In this document: positions 10,725-22,481 of the stretch, piece after piece
How positions within the stretch are numbered: position 1 is the stretch's first letter
Layout: every line of letters begins with the position of its first letter
NCBI GenBank assembly: GCA_019155185.1
Contig: CM032808.1
Span: 6,934,716-6,998,715, forward strand
Direction: 5' to 3'
Length of the DNA stretch: 64,000 nt
Source: Beaufortia kweichowensis
Taxonomy: Eukaryota > Chordata > Actinopteri > Cypriniformes > Gastromyzontidae
Program-made: the position numbers and the translations under genes
Notes under the pieces: model-generated
The model's database searches: none
Told to the model about the DNA's origin: nothing
Seen by the model: only the letters and a program-made list of their open reading frames with translations

Positions 10725-10800
10725 GGAAATTCCGACAGGAACAACCTTATAAGGCAGGACGTACAAAGGGGGCGGGGTTTCGGCGCGCTACAGTATAAAA
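10725..10800 (+). promoter_or_regulatory. ch25h promoter: kappaB-like site, CArG box, GC box, TATA box
   Basis: In order: GGAAATTCC (10725-10733, kappaB-like), CCTTATAAGG (10745-10754, a perfect SRF CArG box), gggggcggggt (10768-10778, GC box) and TATAAAA (10794-10800). The coding ATG follows 50 bases after the TATA box, so the 5' untranslated region is only about 20-25 bases. The kappaB-like site fits the known inflammatory induction of CH25H; the CArG box is unexpected. Confidence 0.7.
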
Positions 10801-10849
10801 GCTTGAAGCATGCGCTTCAACTAAAACAAAACTGTCCAGTGCTGAGAAG

Positions 10850-11605
10850 ATGTCTGGACTACAGTATATCTGGGATTGTGTTCTTCAATACGAGACCTGT
10901 TTAAGGTCTCCCTTCTTCCCAGTGCTCTTCTCTCTTACAGTCTACTTAAGCTTCTGCTTACCTTTTGTGGTTCTGGACATCCTATCGCCCAGAGTAGCAC
11001 TGATTCAGAGATACAAGCTTCAACAGAAATCCAACATAACTTGGACTATGATGTGGAGCTGCCTTGCACTTTCACTGTACAACCATGCGATGTACATCTT
11101 CCCACTAAGCGTTCTAAACTGGTACTGGAGACCAGTAAGCTTTTCAGCAACTGCACCTGGGATCCTGGAGGTCGTGAAGGACCTTACAGCCTGCCTGCTT
11201 CTCTTTGACTTCCAGTACTTTGTTTGGCATCTGCTTCATCACAGAGTACCCTGGCTGTACCGCACTTTCCACAAGGTGCATCACAAGAACACGGCCACCT
11301 TTGCCCTGACCACAGAGTACTCGGGGGCTTGGGAGACTCTGTCATTGGGGTTCTTTGCTGCTGTAAATCCCATGTTACTTGGAGCTCATCCCATGACGGA
11401 GATGCTTTTCCATATTCTGAACATGTGGTTGTCAGTGGAGGATCACTGTGGATATGACCTGCCGTGGGCTACACACCGCCTGGTGCCTTTTGGACTGTAT
11501 GGAGGTGCACCGCATCATGATGTTCACCATCAGAAGTTCAAGTCCAACTATGCACCATACTTCACCCACTGGGACAAACTCTTTGGCACTTTGCATGATG
11601 AATGA
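10850..11605 (+). CDS. ch25h: Cholesterol 25-hydroxylase
   Basis: Single-exon frame of 251 residues; the mammalian gene is also intronless. CH25H is an ER-membrane di-iron enzyme of the fatty-acid hydroxylase/sterol desaturase superfamily. It converts cholesterol to 25-hydroxycholesterol, which suppresses SREBP processing and inhibits entry of enveloped viruses. Histidine clusters that bind iron are intact: WHLLHH (126-131), HKVHH (141-145), and HHDVHH (222-227) near the C terminus. Hydrophobic segments at about 21-45, 75-95 and 110-126 fit a multi-pass membrane protein, and NIT at 62-64 is a possible glycosylation site. The motifs WHLLHHRVPWLYRTFHKVHH and HHDVHHQKFKSNYAPYFTHW are characteristic. 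Human CH25H is 272 aa; the difference is mainly at the C terminus. Next to the IFIT genes it forms an antiviral neighbourhood, as in mammals. Confidence 0.96.
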   Translation: MSGLQYIWDCVLQYETCLRSPFFPVLFSLTVYLSFCLPFVVLDILSPRVALIQRYKLQQKSNITWTMMWSCLALSLYNHAMYIFPLSVLNWYWRPVSFSATAPGILEVVKDLTACLLLFDFQYFVWHLLHHRVPWLYRTFHKVHHKNTATFALTTEYSGAWETLSLGFFAAVNPMLLGAHPMTEMLFHILNMWLSVEDHCGYDLPWATHRLVPFGLYGGAPHHDVHHQKFKSNYAPYFTHWDKLFGTLHDE

Positions 11606-11908
11606 ACTGAACACCTGGAATACAAATCTTTTTTGTAAAAAGTATGTCTTTGTCATTCCATGAATGAATACTAAAAAGACTACTATGAAAAGTAGTTAAA
11701 CTATGAAGCTATGAAGCTTTTTATGTTTTGTTGAATGTCTGTATTTAAGTATGATTGTAAGAAATTGTGCACTATTTACTGTGTTGACTATATTTAGGAA
11801 ATTTTAATCATTTTAACCCTAACTTTTATATTTATAACATTTATTATTTATGTTTTTTGTACTTAATGTTTTCAATGGATTATGAAGAAAAACATAACAA
11901 AGCAAAAC

Positions 11909-11914
11909 AATAAA
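11909..11914 (+). terminator. ch25h polyadenylation signal
   Basis: AATAAA about 300 bases after the ch25h stop codon, followed by a GT-rich stretch (tgtgtgtgtgag at 11941-11952). This is the expected layout for 3' end formation. Confidence 0.6.
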
Positions 11915-12484
11915 ACTGTGAAGTAAATACTTTAACATATTGTGTGTGTGAGTTTACGATCTTATGCTCTGAAAATGTGGTATTTAGGGAATTGGATGAC
12001 CTAATTTAACCCAGTTTGGTGACGAGCTTAATTTAAGATGGCACATTCTCAATATATATTATAATAACTTTATTAATATTAAAATCAACTTTTTAAGTAA
12101 CTTAAATAATGCAAGACAACAGAGTTATATGGCTATATTAATTTTATTTGCAGCAGTGTTTTTGTAGCTCATTTGCTAAAACACTGGGTTAGGATTTCAT
12201 CCCCAGAACACACATACTGATGAAAAAGTCGCTTTAAATAAATGTGTCCAAATGTGTACATTTATCACAGTAATGTGAAAGGTTTATGATGCATAGACAG
12301 AACTGTAGACTATAACACCAAACACCAGCCAACACCACCACGAACTAAAGACTATAGAAAAGTAAGAAAAAAACAATTGTATGGAGTTGAACAGATAGAC
12401 TAAACACTGCAGAAAATAAGTAAACATGTCTAATTGGAATACATTACATATTCTGTAATGTTCAATTAATATTAATTGAATATT

Positions 12485-12652
12485 GCAGCAGTCAAGGGCT
12501 ACTGGTTCGAGAGTTGGACTTGTGACCAGAAGGTCACTGGTTTGATTCCCAACACCAGCAGGAAACAACTGAGATGCCCTTGAGCAAGACACCTTACCCC
12601 CCTTTGCCCCCCTTGTATCATCTGCTAAATGAATACATGTAAATAAAATACA
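12485..12652 (+). mobile_element. tRNA-derived SINE
   Basis: A tRNA-like head with a B-box-like GGTTTGATTCC (12539-12549) is preceded by gagttggacttgtgacc, which corresponds to a tRNA anticodon arm. It is followed by a body containing gatgcccttgagcaagacac and a tail ctgctaaatgaatacatgta. This composition is typical of teleost V-SINE-like elements. An antisense open frame across it (12284-12697) is not a gene. Confidence 0.75.
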
Positions 12653-13486
12653 CATTTTTGAATAAATGTAACATAATTTGAGCTGAGCTGGATGCAAGAT
12701 AATATGATAATGCCATGGCTTTTTAATAGATCCATTTAGCTGAGTTGTTCTGCTGTACAGTACTAAGAAAAAAGTGGGGATTACCCATATGGTACAAAGT
12801 TTTATTTGTTATCTTGTTACACACATTCTCGCTGGGACAAGGGTATTAAAAAGTTTCCATTAACTTTTATTAGTAACAGTTCCTGTTGCTTAAACTGTGT
12901 GTGTGTTTATTATTTGAGCCGACATCCTGACATAGACAATGGAGTATTTCCTAAATCATTTGAGTTTTCCCAGAAATCATATCATTACAGCAAGTAGATG
13001 GAGGACAAGCATGTAATTTGATGCATCATAGATCTGATTTTAGGATATGTAAAGATGTGCTATTATTTTGGCATTTTTTGAATCTAACAACATCAACAGC
13101 AATCTGTGAAATTATATTAACATTGGTTTGGTTTGAACATCTGTCATTATTATACTGTTTAGTTTCGGTGTGGGTGGACTTCTAAATGCTTTAATGACAG
13201 TTTACCCCACCAGGAATTTTAAAGAGGAAATAACTCCTATTATATCATCTGAACTTTGAAATCGGATGTGGATCATTGCAATTTTATTGAAATATACTCA
13301 CAAGGATTTATGGCTTACTTTTAATATATGAGAACTTTAATAAAAGTGTATTAATGTCAAATATAAAATATATTTTGAATATACAGTATGTGTACTGCAA
13401 GCATAACCCTTAAAAATAGTTCACAACGATGTAAAGGAAAGATATACAACTAGTTCCGTAAATCTTGTCTGCTATCTGTATACTAA

Positions 13487-13690
13487 AAACAGATGTGTTA
13501 AAAATAACACAAGATGTGTCTAGTTAGGGACAGGACAGATGTGTTGTCCCTAACTAGACACATCTTTGTGTTACTTTTAACTCAACATTTGTTGTCCCTT
13601 TTATGCATTTAACACAAAATGACACATAATGTGTTAAACAGCATTACACAAAAATGTCTTAAAAAATAACACATCCTTTTTTAGAGCGTA
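13487..13690. mobile_element. Palindromic MITE with near-perfect hairpin
   Basis: A perfect 21-base inverted repeat (13512-13532 with 13545-13565) is separated by 12 bases and continues outward with one gap through aacaca/tgtgtt stretches. Further gtgttaaa/aacacat motifs extend to about 13690. This repetitive pattern is typical of fish miniature inverted-repeat elements. The exact outer ends are not certain. Confidence 0.6.
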
Positions 13691-14520
13691 AAAGATACTA
13701 TGTTTCAGAAGTGAGGGGATTCTGAGGTCACGTCCTTCTAGCAAAATACAATAATTTTATATCAAAATGGATAGAAAAGGTGTCTTAAAACTGATGAATT
13801 AAATTTAATATCTCAGATATCTCTTTTAAACTTGTGGATGAATTTGAAAAGTTTTATAGCACCTATTGTTGAACAATGATCTGTGTGAGACAAGAGTCAG
13901 ACACGTGGTCAGCAAATTTAGTCTAAAACGTCAAATAAGAAGTGAAAGAGGAAAGTTGAAGACACAAAAAAAGTGAAAACATGTTGAAATTCAGTTTCCT
14001 TTAAGCATAAAGTGGTACTACATGCATCCTCTCCCAACATGAACTTAAACTTGCGTAATACTCAACTAACAAAGAGTTTTTATAATGTCTCTGGGGAGTC
14101 AGTCTCAAATGTTTTGTGTTGCGCAACTTCCTGCTCAAGTAAAGACAGAAGAATTCTGATTCCAAAAAGACTGTGTGGGTTCTAAAGATAAAGATCAGTC
14201 TGAAAACACAGACACAGTCTATACTTCACACTTGACATTGGAGCTTAATATATTTTAAGACTGTATTGTATTTCAGAGTTTATGTAGAAAGTAACATTAT
14301 TTCATAAAAACATTATTTTCATAAAAGTAGCATTTTACTCAAAAATATGACAGATCATAAAAATGCATTTTGTTTGGAATTTAATACTGCCCTGAATAAA
14401 TAATCTTTTATAGTATTTGTGTAAAGATTTTCCAAACAAAAATAACTAAATATATACAAAATGATCCGACTCGAATGTTCCTCGGCTATGTTCTAATTAT
14501 AGGTTTAAAATGCTCCTTGT

Positions 14521-14570
14521 TGCTTTGGATAAAAGCATCGGCTAACAGCATGAATGTAAATGTAAATTAT
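14521..14570 (+). repeat. SINE 3' tail fragment
   Basis: tgctttggataaaagcatcg followed by gctaacagcatgaatgtaaatg. It is the same tail type as at 6838-6890, and no SINE head is visible upstream. Confidence 0.55.
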
Positions 14571-16984
14571 GGTGTGTTGTTTCCTCAGTGCATGAGTTTC
14601 CTGCTTTGTAATGTTTATTAAAGCTGACCGCTGTTCCTAGACAAAAGGAAAACTTACAGTATATGCATTCAGGTACAATTGATTTATTCTTCTTTTTATT
14701 TATTGTTAATGTCGCCTGCTATATGTCCATAACATGATCATACTGTAAATCGGGGGAGTGCATTCCAGCAGCTAAAAATGTCATTGTCAGATTTAGTTCC
14801 TCTGTATTCCATAAGTGAAAAGGAAAACTTGGACTCAAAGAAGTTAGATATTACATAGTAAAAACCAGGCCTGACCACTACTCCACATTGTCACATGTGG
14901 TGAAGCTTTTATTAATAGCCTCCTGTCCACAAATTTGCAGGGGAAACACATTCTGACAGCTGAGACTGTTACTGTCAGATAGCGTTCCCCTTGTGTTCCA
15001 TGAAATTTAAACTGTTGAGTTTTTACCCCAAAATAAGCAAGTTCAGAATTTTTGGGCCAGATTATATTGCAAATGTAAAAAGTGTTCCTATTGTGCAACA
15101 AAAAATTTTATTGTATAGCTACTGTACAATCAAATGTTGACTTGAAATCTGAGATTTGTCTCATGTGATAAGATGGGGGCTTTTGTAAAATGGTTATAGG
15201 GACTTTTTTTACTGCAAGATTATCATTAAGTAACAGATGCAGCCTTTTAATTGACCACGTGACCTTCAACAAATTTACGTCAAATTCATGTGTACACCGA
15301 GGTTTTGTTGTAGACAGGAAACAAAACCTCAAGGGAAAAAAACACAGCCACCTTTCACTGAACGGTAGTATGATTTGACAAATAAACTGAACAAAATGAG
15401 TTTTGAGAGTAACCTTTTACTCTATAGTATATCATATTTGCACTTCACATTCATCAAAAAAGTTATTCTCTGATGTTTAGACATGTATCGCCATTCAAGT
15501 ATTGAAATCCTGTATAATCCTGTGTAATGAAAGTGAGGTCAAATGGGGTAAAGACCTTTCTTGAGAAATATTTGCATGACTCAACAGAGCTATTGAAATA
15601 CCATTAGTTTATCCAAATTTTACCTTAAGCCAAATTAAATAAAATAGGACGTCAAGAACATGTAAAAACAGATGCCCTTTTTTAAGTAGTATTCATATTA
15701 CACCTCAGGTGAAATTGCATAATGGTAGCTTGATGTGTGGAAATGGCTTGATATTTTATATCACTGTATTTTATATACACTGGTTGTGTCAAGACTCTTT
15801 TCTGTTCTAAGGAATACAAAAAAAGTATAAATGTTCCTAAAAGTTTAAAACAATGTTCATTGATGTGTCCACTTTCTGTTGCGTGTCAGTGATTAACATT
15901 ATGTGTTGGTATACATGAGGAAGTGGTAGTGACTAAATTCCACAGTGACTATTAGTAGAGTAAACCACAAAGAATAATGGCATCAGTGAAGGTTATTTTT
16001 AGAATTGGAAACCTAAAAAAATGGAAAATGATGAGGGTGTGTGAGGTGCAGACTTAAAGTCAACCTGGTCACACTGGATTTTAAAAGTGTTGTGGGCGAT
16101 CTAATAAAAGCTCAAGAGATTAATTACCAGTAATAATTATAGGGCACATATACAACACAAAATAAAACGCATGATGCAAGAATAAAATGTGAGACAGTGA
16201 ATTACTGAAACACTCCCTATCTCCAATGTGACCTGTAATCTTGTATAAATCTTATAAAAAAGTTTGTGCTGGGAAAAACACTGGCAAACAATCAATAAAA
16301 CTTTTTGGTAAAACCACTTATTAACTAACTAAAGATTCATTTCCATACGTAATTGCATACCAGCGATATAATAATAGAATGGGCTTTTATGGGGAAGTTA
16401 AGACATACTTAAGGGATAAAAATCAAGTGCTCATGTTGATGTCTATACCATACCTAGTTTACCAGTGATGTAATAGTACAGTTATTATTATGGGGAAGTT
16501 GAAACACAAAGGATAAAAATAGAAATGGAATTTTACAACTTGATTACAAGTCAACTTAGGGTATTTAAAGTGCAACCTGTTTGTTCACATGCTTGCCCAA
16601 TATTTAGGGTGTGAGAAAGATAAATATTACTCTAAATTGATGTGAAACGGGATAGGTAAAAGCCTGGCTAACAGGTCTATCATTAATCTAAATCATTTTA
16701 TTTAATATAAGCATAAATGTTGATGTGCTGTGAACATCACTAATGTTGACGGGCATCTTTTCTAATATCACATTCTAGCATTTTATGATCTGAAGTTGTT
16801 CTGAACCCCTGTGTTCTTGATTGACTTGATTCCTAATGTGTGTATTATTATTTAAACTGGAGGTGAAAGTCTGTCAAAAGTAAACTGTGGTAACAAACGT
16901 TTACTTGAACCTTCTCTCTGCTATGAGGAACTAAAGGATCACCCATGACTAATTCAAACAGTTACCTTCCTCTAAAGATAAGAT

Positions 16985-17080
16985 TTTAACACGTTTGGCA
17001 GACACTTTTAACCAAAGCAGCTTACAAGTGCTTTCAAGGTATTTTATCAGTATGTGTGTCACTGGGAATCCAACCCAAAT
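16985..17080 (-). mobile_element. SINE fragment, antisense
   Basis: Read on the minus strand it begins with a B-box-like end (ggttggattcccagtgacac), passes through a body with gataaaataccttgaaagca, and ends in tail sequence resembling ...cgctttggataaaagcgtctgcc. It is the same family as the head fragment at 21347-21440. Confidence 0.6.
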
Positions 17081-18337
17081 AAAACATCTTGGTATTTCTA
17101 GCATAATTCTCTCCCAGTGAAAGACAAGACAGCTAAAGACACAGGAATGAGAGAGTCATGTGAACTCTATATTACACAACAGAGAAGAGATAAGGAAGAA
17201 AAATTATGAGGTCTTTGGCCAAGAGCTCAACAACAATTCATCATTAAGTACAGTACTTTGCCAGAAATTAGTAACAGGCTGTTAAAATAACAATTATAAG
17301 TTATTTTTCTATCAAATTGCAGTCTAATAATCCATTGGTAATCTGCCTAAAAGCAATGATAGATCCCAGAGTGTACATATGGCAATATTATACGATCCTG
17401 TATATCCTGTATATCTTAGTGCCTTAGTGCTTTTCGACAATTCCTATTAATTTATTCTCTGCAATGCTTATTTGACTTCAGTGCATTCAAAACAGCTGCT
17501 AAGTTTACATGCCTCTTCATTTTAATTGCTTAGTCCTTGCTTGTTATCCTTAAAGGCGAAGCTCAATCCTGGAAATGTTTTATTAATATAATTTACTATC
17601 ATTTCAAAAAATGTTGATATTACTGTAAGGGCCCTGCACAAACTTGTACTGACAGAAGGATCTTATCATGTAGTTTAAACTCGTTTTATATGACGCATGA
17701 TGCTGTTTCACAAGATTCTTGTGAACCCTCAGAATTCTTTTTAGAAAAAAAGAAAGCTTCTTAAGCAATGTTAGTGAACCAGTATGATCTTACTAAGCGG
17801 TCTGATGTAAGTCCTGTGTAATGTGGATCAGTCTATATAAACAGGAAGTGAGTTATCAAACACATGTAATCTATTAACCAATATCCAGAAATTGTTGGCT
17901 ATCATTTTTTTCTGATATATAAAGGGATTATAACATCATGTTTCTAGACAAGTTTATTATTTCAGTGCAGTTTATTACCTTTGAAGGACTTTACAATTCA
18001 AACTATGTCATGGAGAAGTGTTTTGCCTCCGGACAAACTTTTGGCAATACCATAATGAATGGTACAAAACTTGAATAAATTCATTTGAATCACTCATTAT
18101 TTTTTCCCCTACACATCAAGAAAACCACACAATTATGCAGAAATACCAGGTAGGCTACAGAAAGATAGAGGAAATTAAGCAAACATGCGGGTAGACCACA
18201 AAATACGTAGCCAAGGTTAATACTTTAATGTCTTCTGTCCTGAATATTTCTTTTGACAAATTATGACGTTAAGTTGAAAAGTTAAGAATTACAACATTAT
18301 GTGCCCTGAAGCGTAAAACATTTGTTTCATTAAGTCA

Positions 18338-18365
<28 letters not shown>
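18338..18365. repeat. (GT)n microsatellite
   Basis: Uninterrupted GT dinucleotide run of about 14 units. Confidence 0.95.
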
Positions 18366-18368
<3 letters not shown>

Positions 18369-19288
18369 GTCTGAAAGTTTCTTGTAATGACTGGCCCTGA
18401 CATACTTCTTAATGGGAAATTTGTGGTGTCTTTAAACATGTCAAAACCACATTTTTGTGTTTCCTGCCAGTTTAAGTCATATTAGATCCCCCAGGTAAAG
18501 GATTTTTACAAATGCAATTTTGTAATGATTAAAAACCACTTTAAAAACATTTTCACAGTTTACATTTTACTAAAGACACAAACAAACGTCGAGATAAGAC
18601 AGTGGAGAAAACATGACAGTTATCAGATCTTGCTTTCTTTGTATAGGCTACCATGCAGATTTTAGATAGGTGACGCTGGAAATCCCACACATACGTCATT
18701 GTATCTTACACAAACCAGTACGAAGGAGACTTTGCGCGTCTCCTAATGAGCACGTGAGCCCTCTTGAGGACATGTAGTGTAGTTGCAGAGAGAGAGAGAG
18801 AGATTGCAGCACTGGGCGGTGTCTCATCACACAGATCTTTCATGGAAACACGTATGCGAGGGAAAGTCCATGTCTTGTTCACTTTCTGCTCGCGGTTTTC
18901 CTTTCCACATCGTGATGCAATACGTAAAACAATACGTGTCGTATGAGATCATTGTGTGATGTTTAATACACTTACGCTGATTCTTTGAGATTTTTTATTT
19001 ATTTATATATTTAAATTATTTTTGGCATAATATTTTTATTAACCGTGATTATGTTTAATTATTTAGATACAGTAGTCCAACTGAGACAGGAAACAATGGC
19101 AACCTACAGCTAACAACATACTGTATGATTTGTTGGCGTGTTCGCAGAGAAACATTTATTTTATTTATTTTAGAAATATTTTATTTTATTTACAGTAGTC
19201 CAGTTGATACAAAAGGGTTGTATCAAGCTGTGAACATGTATTGCTCACTTCACGCAAATTTGAATATGCCATTTGTACTCTCTCTCTT

Positions 19289-19290
<2 letters not shown>

Positions 19291-19349
<59 letters not shown>

Positions 19350-19355
19350 CTCTAT
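19291..19355. repeat. (TC)n microsatellite
   Basis: Roughly 30 TC units with one G interruption near the 3' end, preceded by shorter TC runs from about 19278. Likely length-polymorphic. Confidence 0.95.
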
Positions 19356-20811
19356 CCATCTTAAAATCTATCTATGATTCACCATTGGAATGAACCCAAA
19401 AGCGATAGTATATCACAGATCGAGATACAGTACAATCATACACAGCATTGCAGACAGTTGTCATAAGACATTCCATGAGATGTTTGTTGATGCTAGGTGT
19501 CCAATAAGACACAGGCTGGAGTCCATTAAGAGCACAGCTGCTTTGCCATTTTCGGTCAAAGCACATTCCAAAGGAGCAGAGGTTTTGTTCGGCATCCAGT
19601 AGCAGACTCTTCTACATGCTCCTTCTGTACTGTTAATAACGATGGCCAATACTAGGTTGAGACTTTCACAATTTTAGACCCCACACAGCCTATTTATCTA
19701 CATTTTAAAGAATTGAATTATGTTTACAAATGTAAATACATTGCATTTAGCAGAGACTTCAATTATTTTATAAGTGACTACAGTGCACTACAAGTATAGT
19801 CAATTGTAATGGCACAAGGTTTGATGCGGCTCATTGATTAACAATAAAAAGTATTGTGTCATAGGCTGAGCAGATATTTAATTTAGTCAGAATTTAGTCA
19901 GGCAATGTTGCCAAATTTGTATGACGCAAATGTGTTGCACTCAAAAACATGTAATGGTTATGTTGGCAGTAAATGTGTATCATGTTAAAACTTGTTACTA
20001 CAGTACATTCATATCCTCCTCGTACCCAGAGTACTATTTTATTTAGTTCAGGAGATTTACTGACGTTCTCAGTTGTGTTTTGAACAATGCGACAATTCTT
20101 CACAAACATTAAGAGTATAGAGCTATAAACGAAATGTTGAGTGTTTAAGCAAATAACCTGGATTTGGGTAAAAGATTTGAGTTCATATTTTGATATCTTT
20201 AAAAATATTAACTTTTTAATGCAGACTTGGCAAATTCAGATCTCAGTATGTGACAGTGTAAAGAAACTTTAATAGAGAGATCAGTGAGATTTCTTTGTCT
20301 TTCTCTGGAGAAATATTTGAGATGAAGGAAACGTTGTGCCAATTGACTCTCCTTTTAATCTCACTGATCCGTCTAAAAAAGTAACTGAGATATTTTTTTC
20401 TTATGGGTGGTACTTTGAATCTGAATGTTACTGTACGTCCAAACCAGAAAACAAGTAAGTAGGATGTGCGACAGAAGTCTCAGCACATCTAAACATGGAA
20501 ACGAAGCTGCACAGCTTTGGTGGCATGAAGTATATCTACAACTACAGTTCTCTTCCACAACAGACCCTTTTTAATAAGAAGAAAACAAATCTCTTCCTCT
20601 GGCTTTTCCCCATCTGATGGGCCTATACATAACACACAAAACAAGAGCAGAGACGCTCACAGACATTTGTGTACATCATACGTTGTATTTCTCCGCAGCA
20701 GGCCATGTTTTGTGTGATTTCCCAGACCACACCTTCTCCAGGGTCATTTCTTTCCTTACATGCCTCTGAGAGCAGCAGTCTGCCAAGACTCTCCTTATTT
20801 ACAGAACAGTT

Positions 20812-20821
20812 CCTTTTTTGG
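20812..20821 (+). promoter_or_regulatory. Distal CArG box upstream of acta2
   Basis: CCTTTTTTGG is a perfect CC(A/T)6GG match about 985 bases upstream of the inferred acta2 start, within a complex-sequence stretch. SRF binding is possible; a chance match cannot be excluded. Confidence 0.4.
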
Positions 20822-21346
20822 TGCGATAAGGCCGCGCATACTACTAATGGGGAAGGGAATGGCAAGCTCTCTCCTTCAATGAGGATGGAAATGGCCTAAA
20901 AAGAGACAGACTCATCCTGTGAATTTGTTTACTGGAGAATAATCTGGACTGAGCTTTTCACAGTCTGGAATGTCTTAAAAAATACATAGAAAAATATTCA
21001 GCCCTGCCTATAGTGAACTGGTGCGACTAGTGGGGTGTGTTAGTGTGTGTTGCATCACAATCTTCCCTTCAACCTGTCATTGTGATCATTGCGTGCCGAT
21101 CTGTCATTCTGTTCAGCTTTCATTTATTGGCATGATGGTTAAACAGAAGCATACCAAGTGTAATACGTAAGTAATTAGTAACAGTAAAGCCTTTTTTATC
21201 CCTAATGATCAATCACCTTTGAATATTAACATTTCATTAGATAATTTTTAAGTCAACTGGCTGATTTTCTTCAAAAAACTTTCTTCTACTTTAATTTACC
21301 AAGATAAAGAAATTTTGTCCTGGATGTGACTGTATTGCAACTTTCC

Positions 21347-21440
21347 TGTAGTTCATTTGGTAAGAGCATAGCGCTAGCAACGCCAAGGTCATGGGTTCAA
21401 TCCAGTGGTTGCCCATGCAAAAATGTACAGTATAATGCAG
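21347..21440 (+). mobile_element. tRNA-derived SINE head
   Basis: A tRNA-like sequence: an A-box-like gtagttcatttggtaagagc, then gcgctagcaacgcc, and a B box GGTTCAATCC (21394-21403). It matches the layout of a common cyprinid SINE. It lies about 340 bases upstream of the acta2 CArG boxes. It is degenerate (no intact acceptor stem visible), so it is not a functional tRNA gene. Confidence 0.7.
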
Positions 21441-21614
21441 TAAAAGTACCACTCAGTTGACTTTTTGATACAGCAAAACGTGACTTCTTCGGTGTATGAC
21501 ACGCTTGGTTATAGAAGAGCTGGGCCTAACTTATGTTTACATGCACAAGTATGTTTCTGCATAGCGAGGTCCCCAAAATTTCAGTAGAAAAAAAAGGAAA
21601 ATGGCCATTGGAAT

Positions 21615-21785
21615 GCCCTGTGATGAGGCAGGCGGCCGGCCTGCTGCCACCCGTATTGGAGTGTTTTTCTCTCAGTCATCCCTATAAGGCTTTAGTGGAG
21701 TAAAGCTACTGATCTAAGTGCAGCCCAGGCTCCTTGTTTGGGATGTGGGAGGGTGTGGTGAGCAAGGATGGGAGCTACATAAGAA
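21615..21785 (+). promoter_or_regulatory. acta2 core promoter with paired CArG boxes
   Basis: CCCTATAAGG (21680-21689) and CCTTGTTTGG (21732-21741) match the two promoter CArG boxes of mammalian ACTA2 (CCCTATATGG and CCTTGTTTGG) in identity, order and roughly 50-base spacing. A TATA-like tacataag follows at about 21777-21784. An MCAT-type GGAATG lies upstream near 21620. SRF with myocardin-family cofactors would drive smooth-muscle expression from here. Confidence 0.85.
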
Positions 21786-21804
21786 TATCCCAAGCCGGTG
21801 AGTT

Positions 21805-21850
21805 GCACACCATCACCAAGTGGCTAAATCCCCCGGCCAGCGCTGTCAGG
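21805..21850 (+). other. acta2: acta2 untranslated exon 1 (approximate start)
   Basis: The expected start is 25-30 bases after the TATA-like element. The exon ends at a strong donor (GTAAGT at 21851). The next acceptor is at 23050-23051 (tttttgcag), and 43 untranslated bases precede the ATG. Mammalian ACTA2 likewise has a non-coding first exon. The 5' boundary is estimated. Confidence 0.65.
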
Positions 21851-22481
21851 GTAAGTGTCATCCAGTTTGCCTCGTGCAATTTACAGCAGTTTTAGACTTT
21901 GCAATCTTTGCCTAATGCTAAGAGACTGAGATAAAGTTTAGTATGCTTTATATGTTAAGTGTGCAACAAAATATTACTTGAAACAGATTGTCGTAGATTG
22001 TAATGTTTTGCTCATTCTGTGGTTGGCTAGATAGTGTCTGTATAGTTTGTGCAAAATGTAATTTCTTAAAAGTTATCTTTTACACTGATAATAAAGTAAG
22101 TGTTTCAAGTCATTCACAAAAGTGTTAAAAATGTCTCTTCTTAGCCCAGAAATGTATTACTAAAAGCATTGCTGTTTGGCAACTATTTAGTATATACCAG
22201 AAGCAAAGCTGCCTAAGATCCTTATATTGGCATCGATCATGTGATTTTATGATGATACCAAAAGACAAGAATCTCCTTGAAGGCTGGACTGTATTTTAAA
22301 ATAAAGTACAGACACAGGAAGGCTGTGGATGGCCATTTCATAAAGTTTATGACTAAATATGGTTCTTCTGGACCAGGAACCAATCCTCTCTTTCTCTTTT
22401 TTATAAACTATTGTAGACAGGCAGGGACAGAGGGAGGGCTAGCTCGTGAAGTCCAAAGACTGACATGCCTCCCCATCATTT

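Larger units (their letters stand above)
11960..21640. other. 9.7-kb intergenic region between ch25h and acta2
   Basis: No coding exon could be supported on either strand. In particular there is no recognisable death-domain or cysteine-rich TNF-receptor exon, although FAS occupies this interval in mammals. Contents are SINE pieces, a hairpin MITE, two microsatellites and otherwise unique AT-rich DNA. The stretches 19380-19650 and 20250-20900 are more complex in composition than their surroundings and may be regulatory. Confidence 0.55.

Noticed and set aside
10876..11663. Alternative frames across ch25h on both strands
   Set aside because: Overlap the ch25h exon in other frames and lack motifs.
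12284..12697. Minus-strand frame of 137 codons
   Set aside because: Largely the reverse complement of a SINE; repeats commonly give such frames.
21347..21410. Possible tRNA gene
   Set aside because: A and B boxes are present but the acceptor stem does not pair and SINE body sequence follows; a retroposon head.
11960..21640. Possible fas gene expected from mammalian synteny
   Set aside because: No exon resembling cysteine-rich, transmembrane or death-domain sequence could be supported; kept only as an absence to test.
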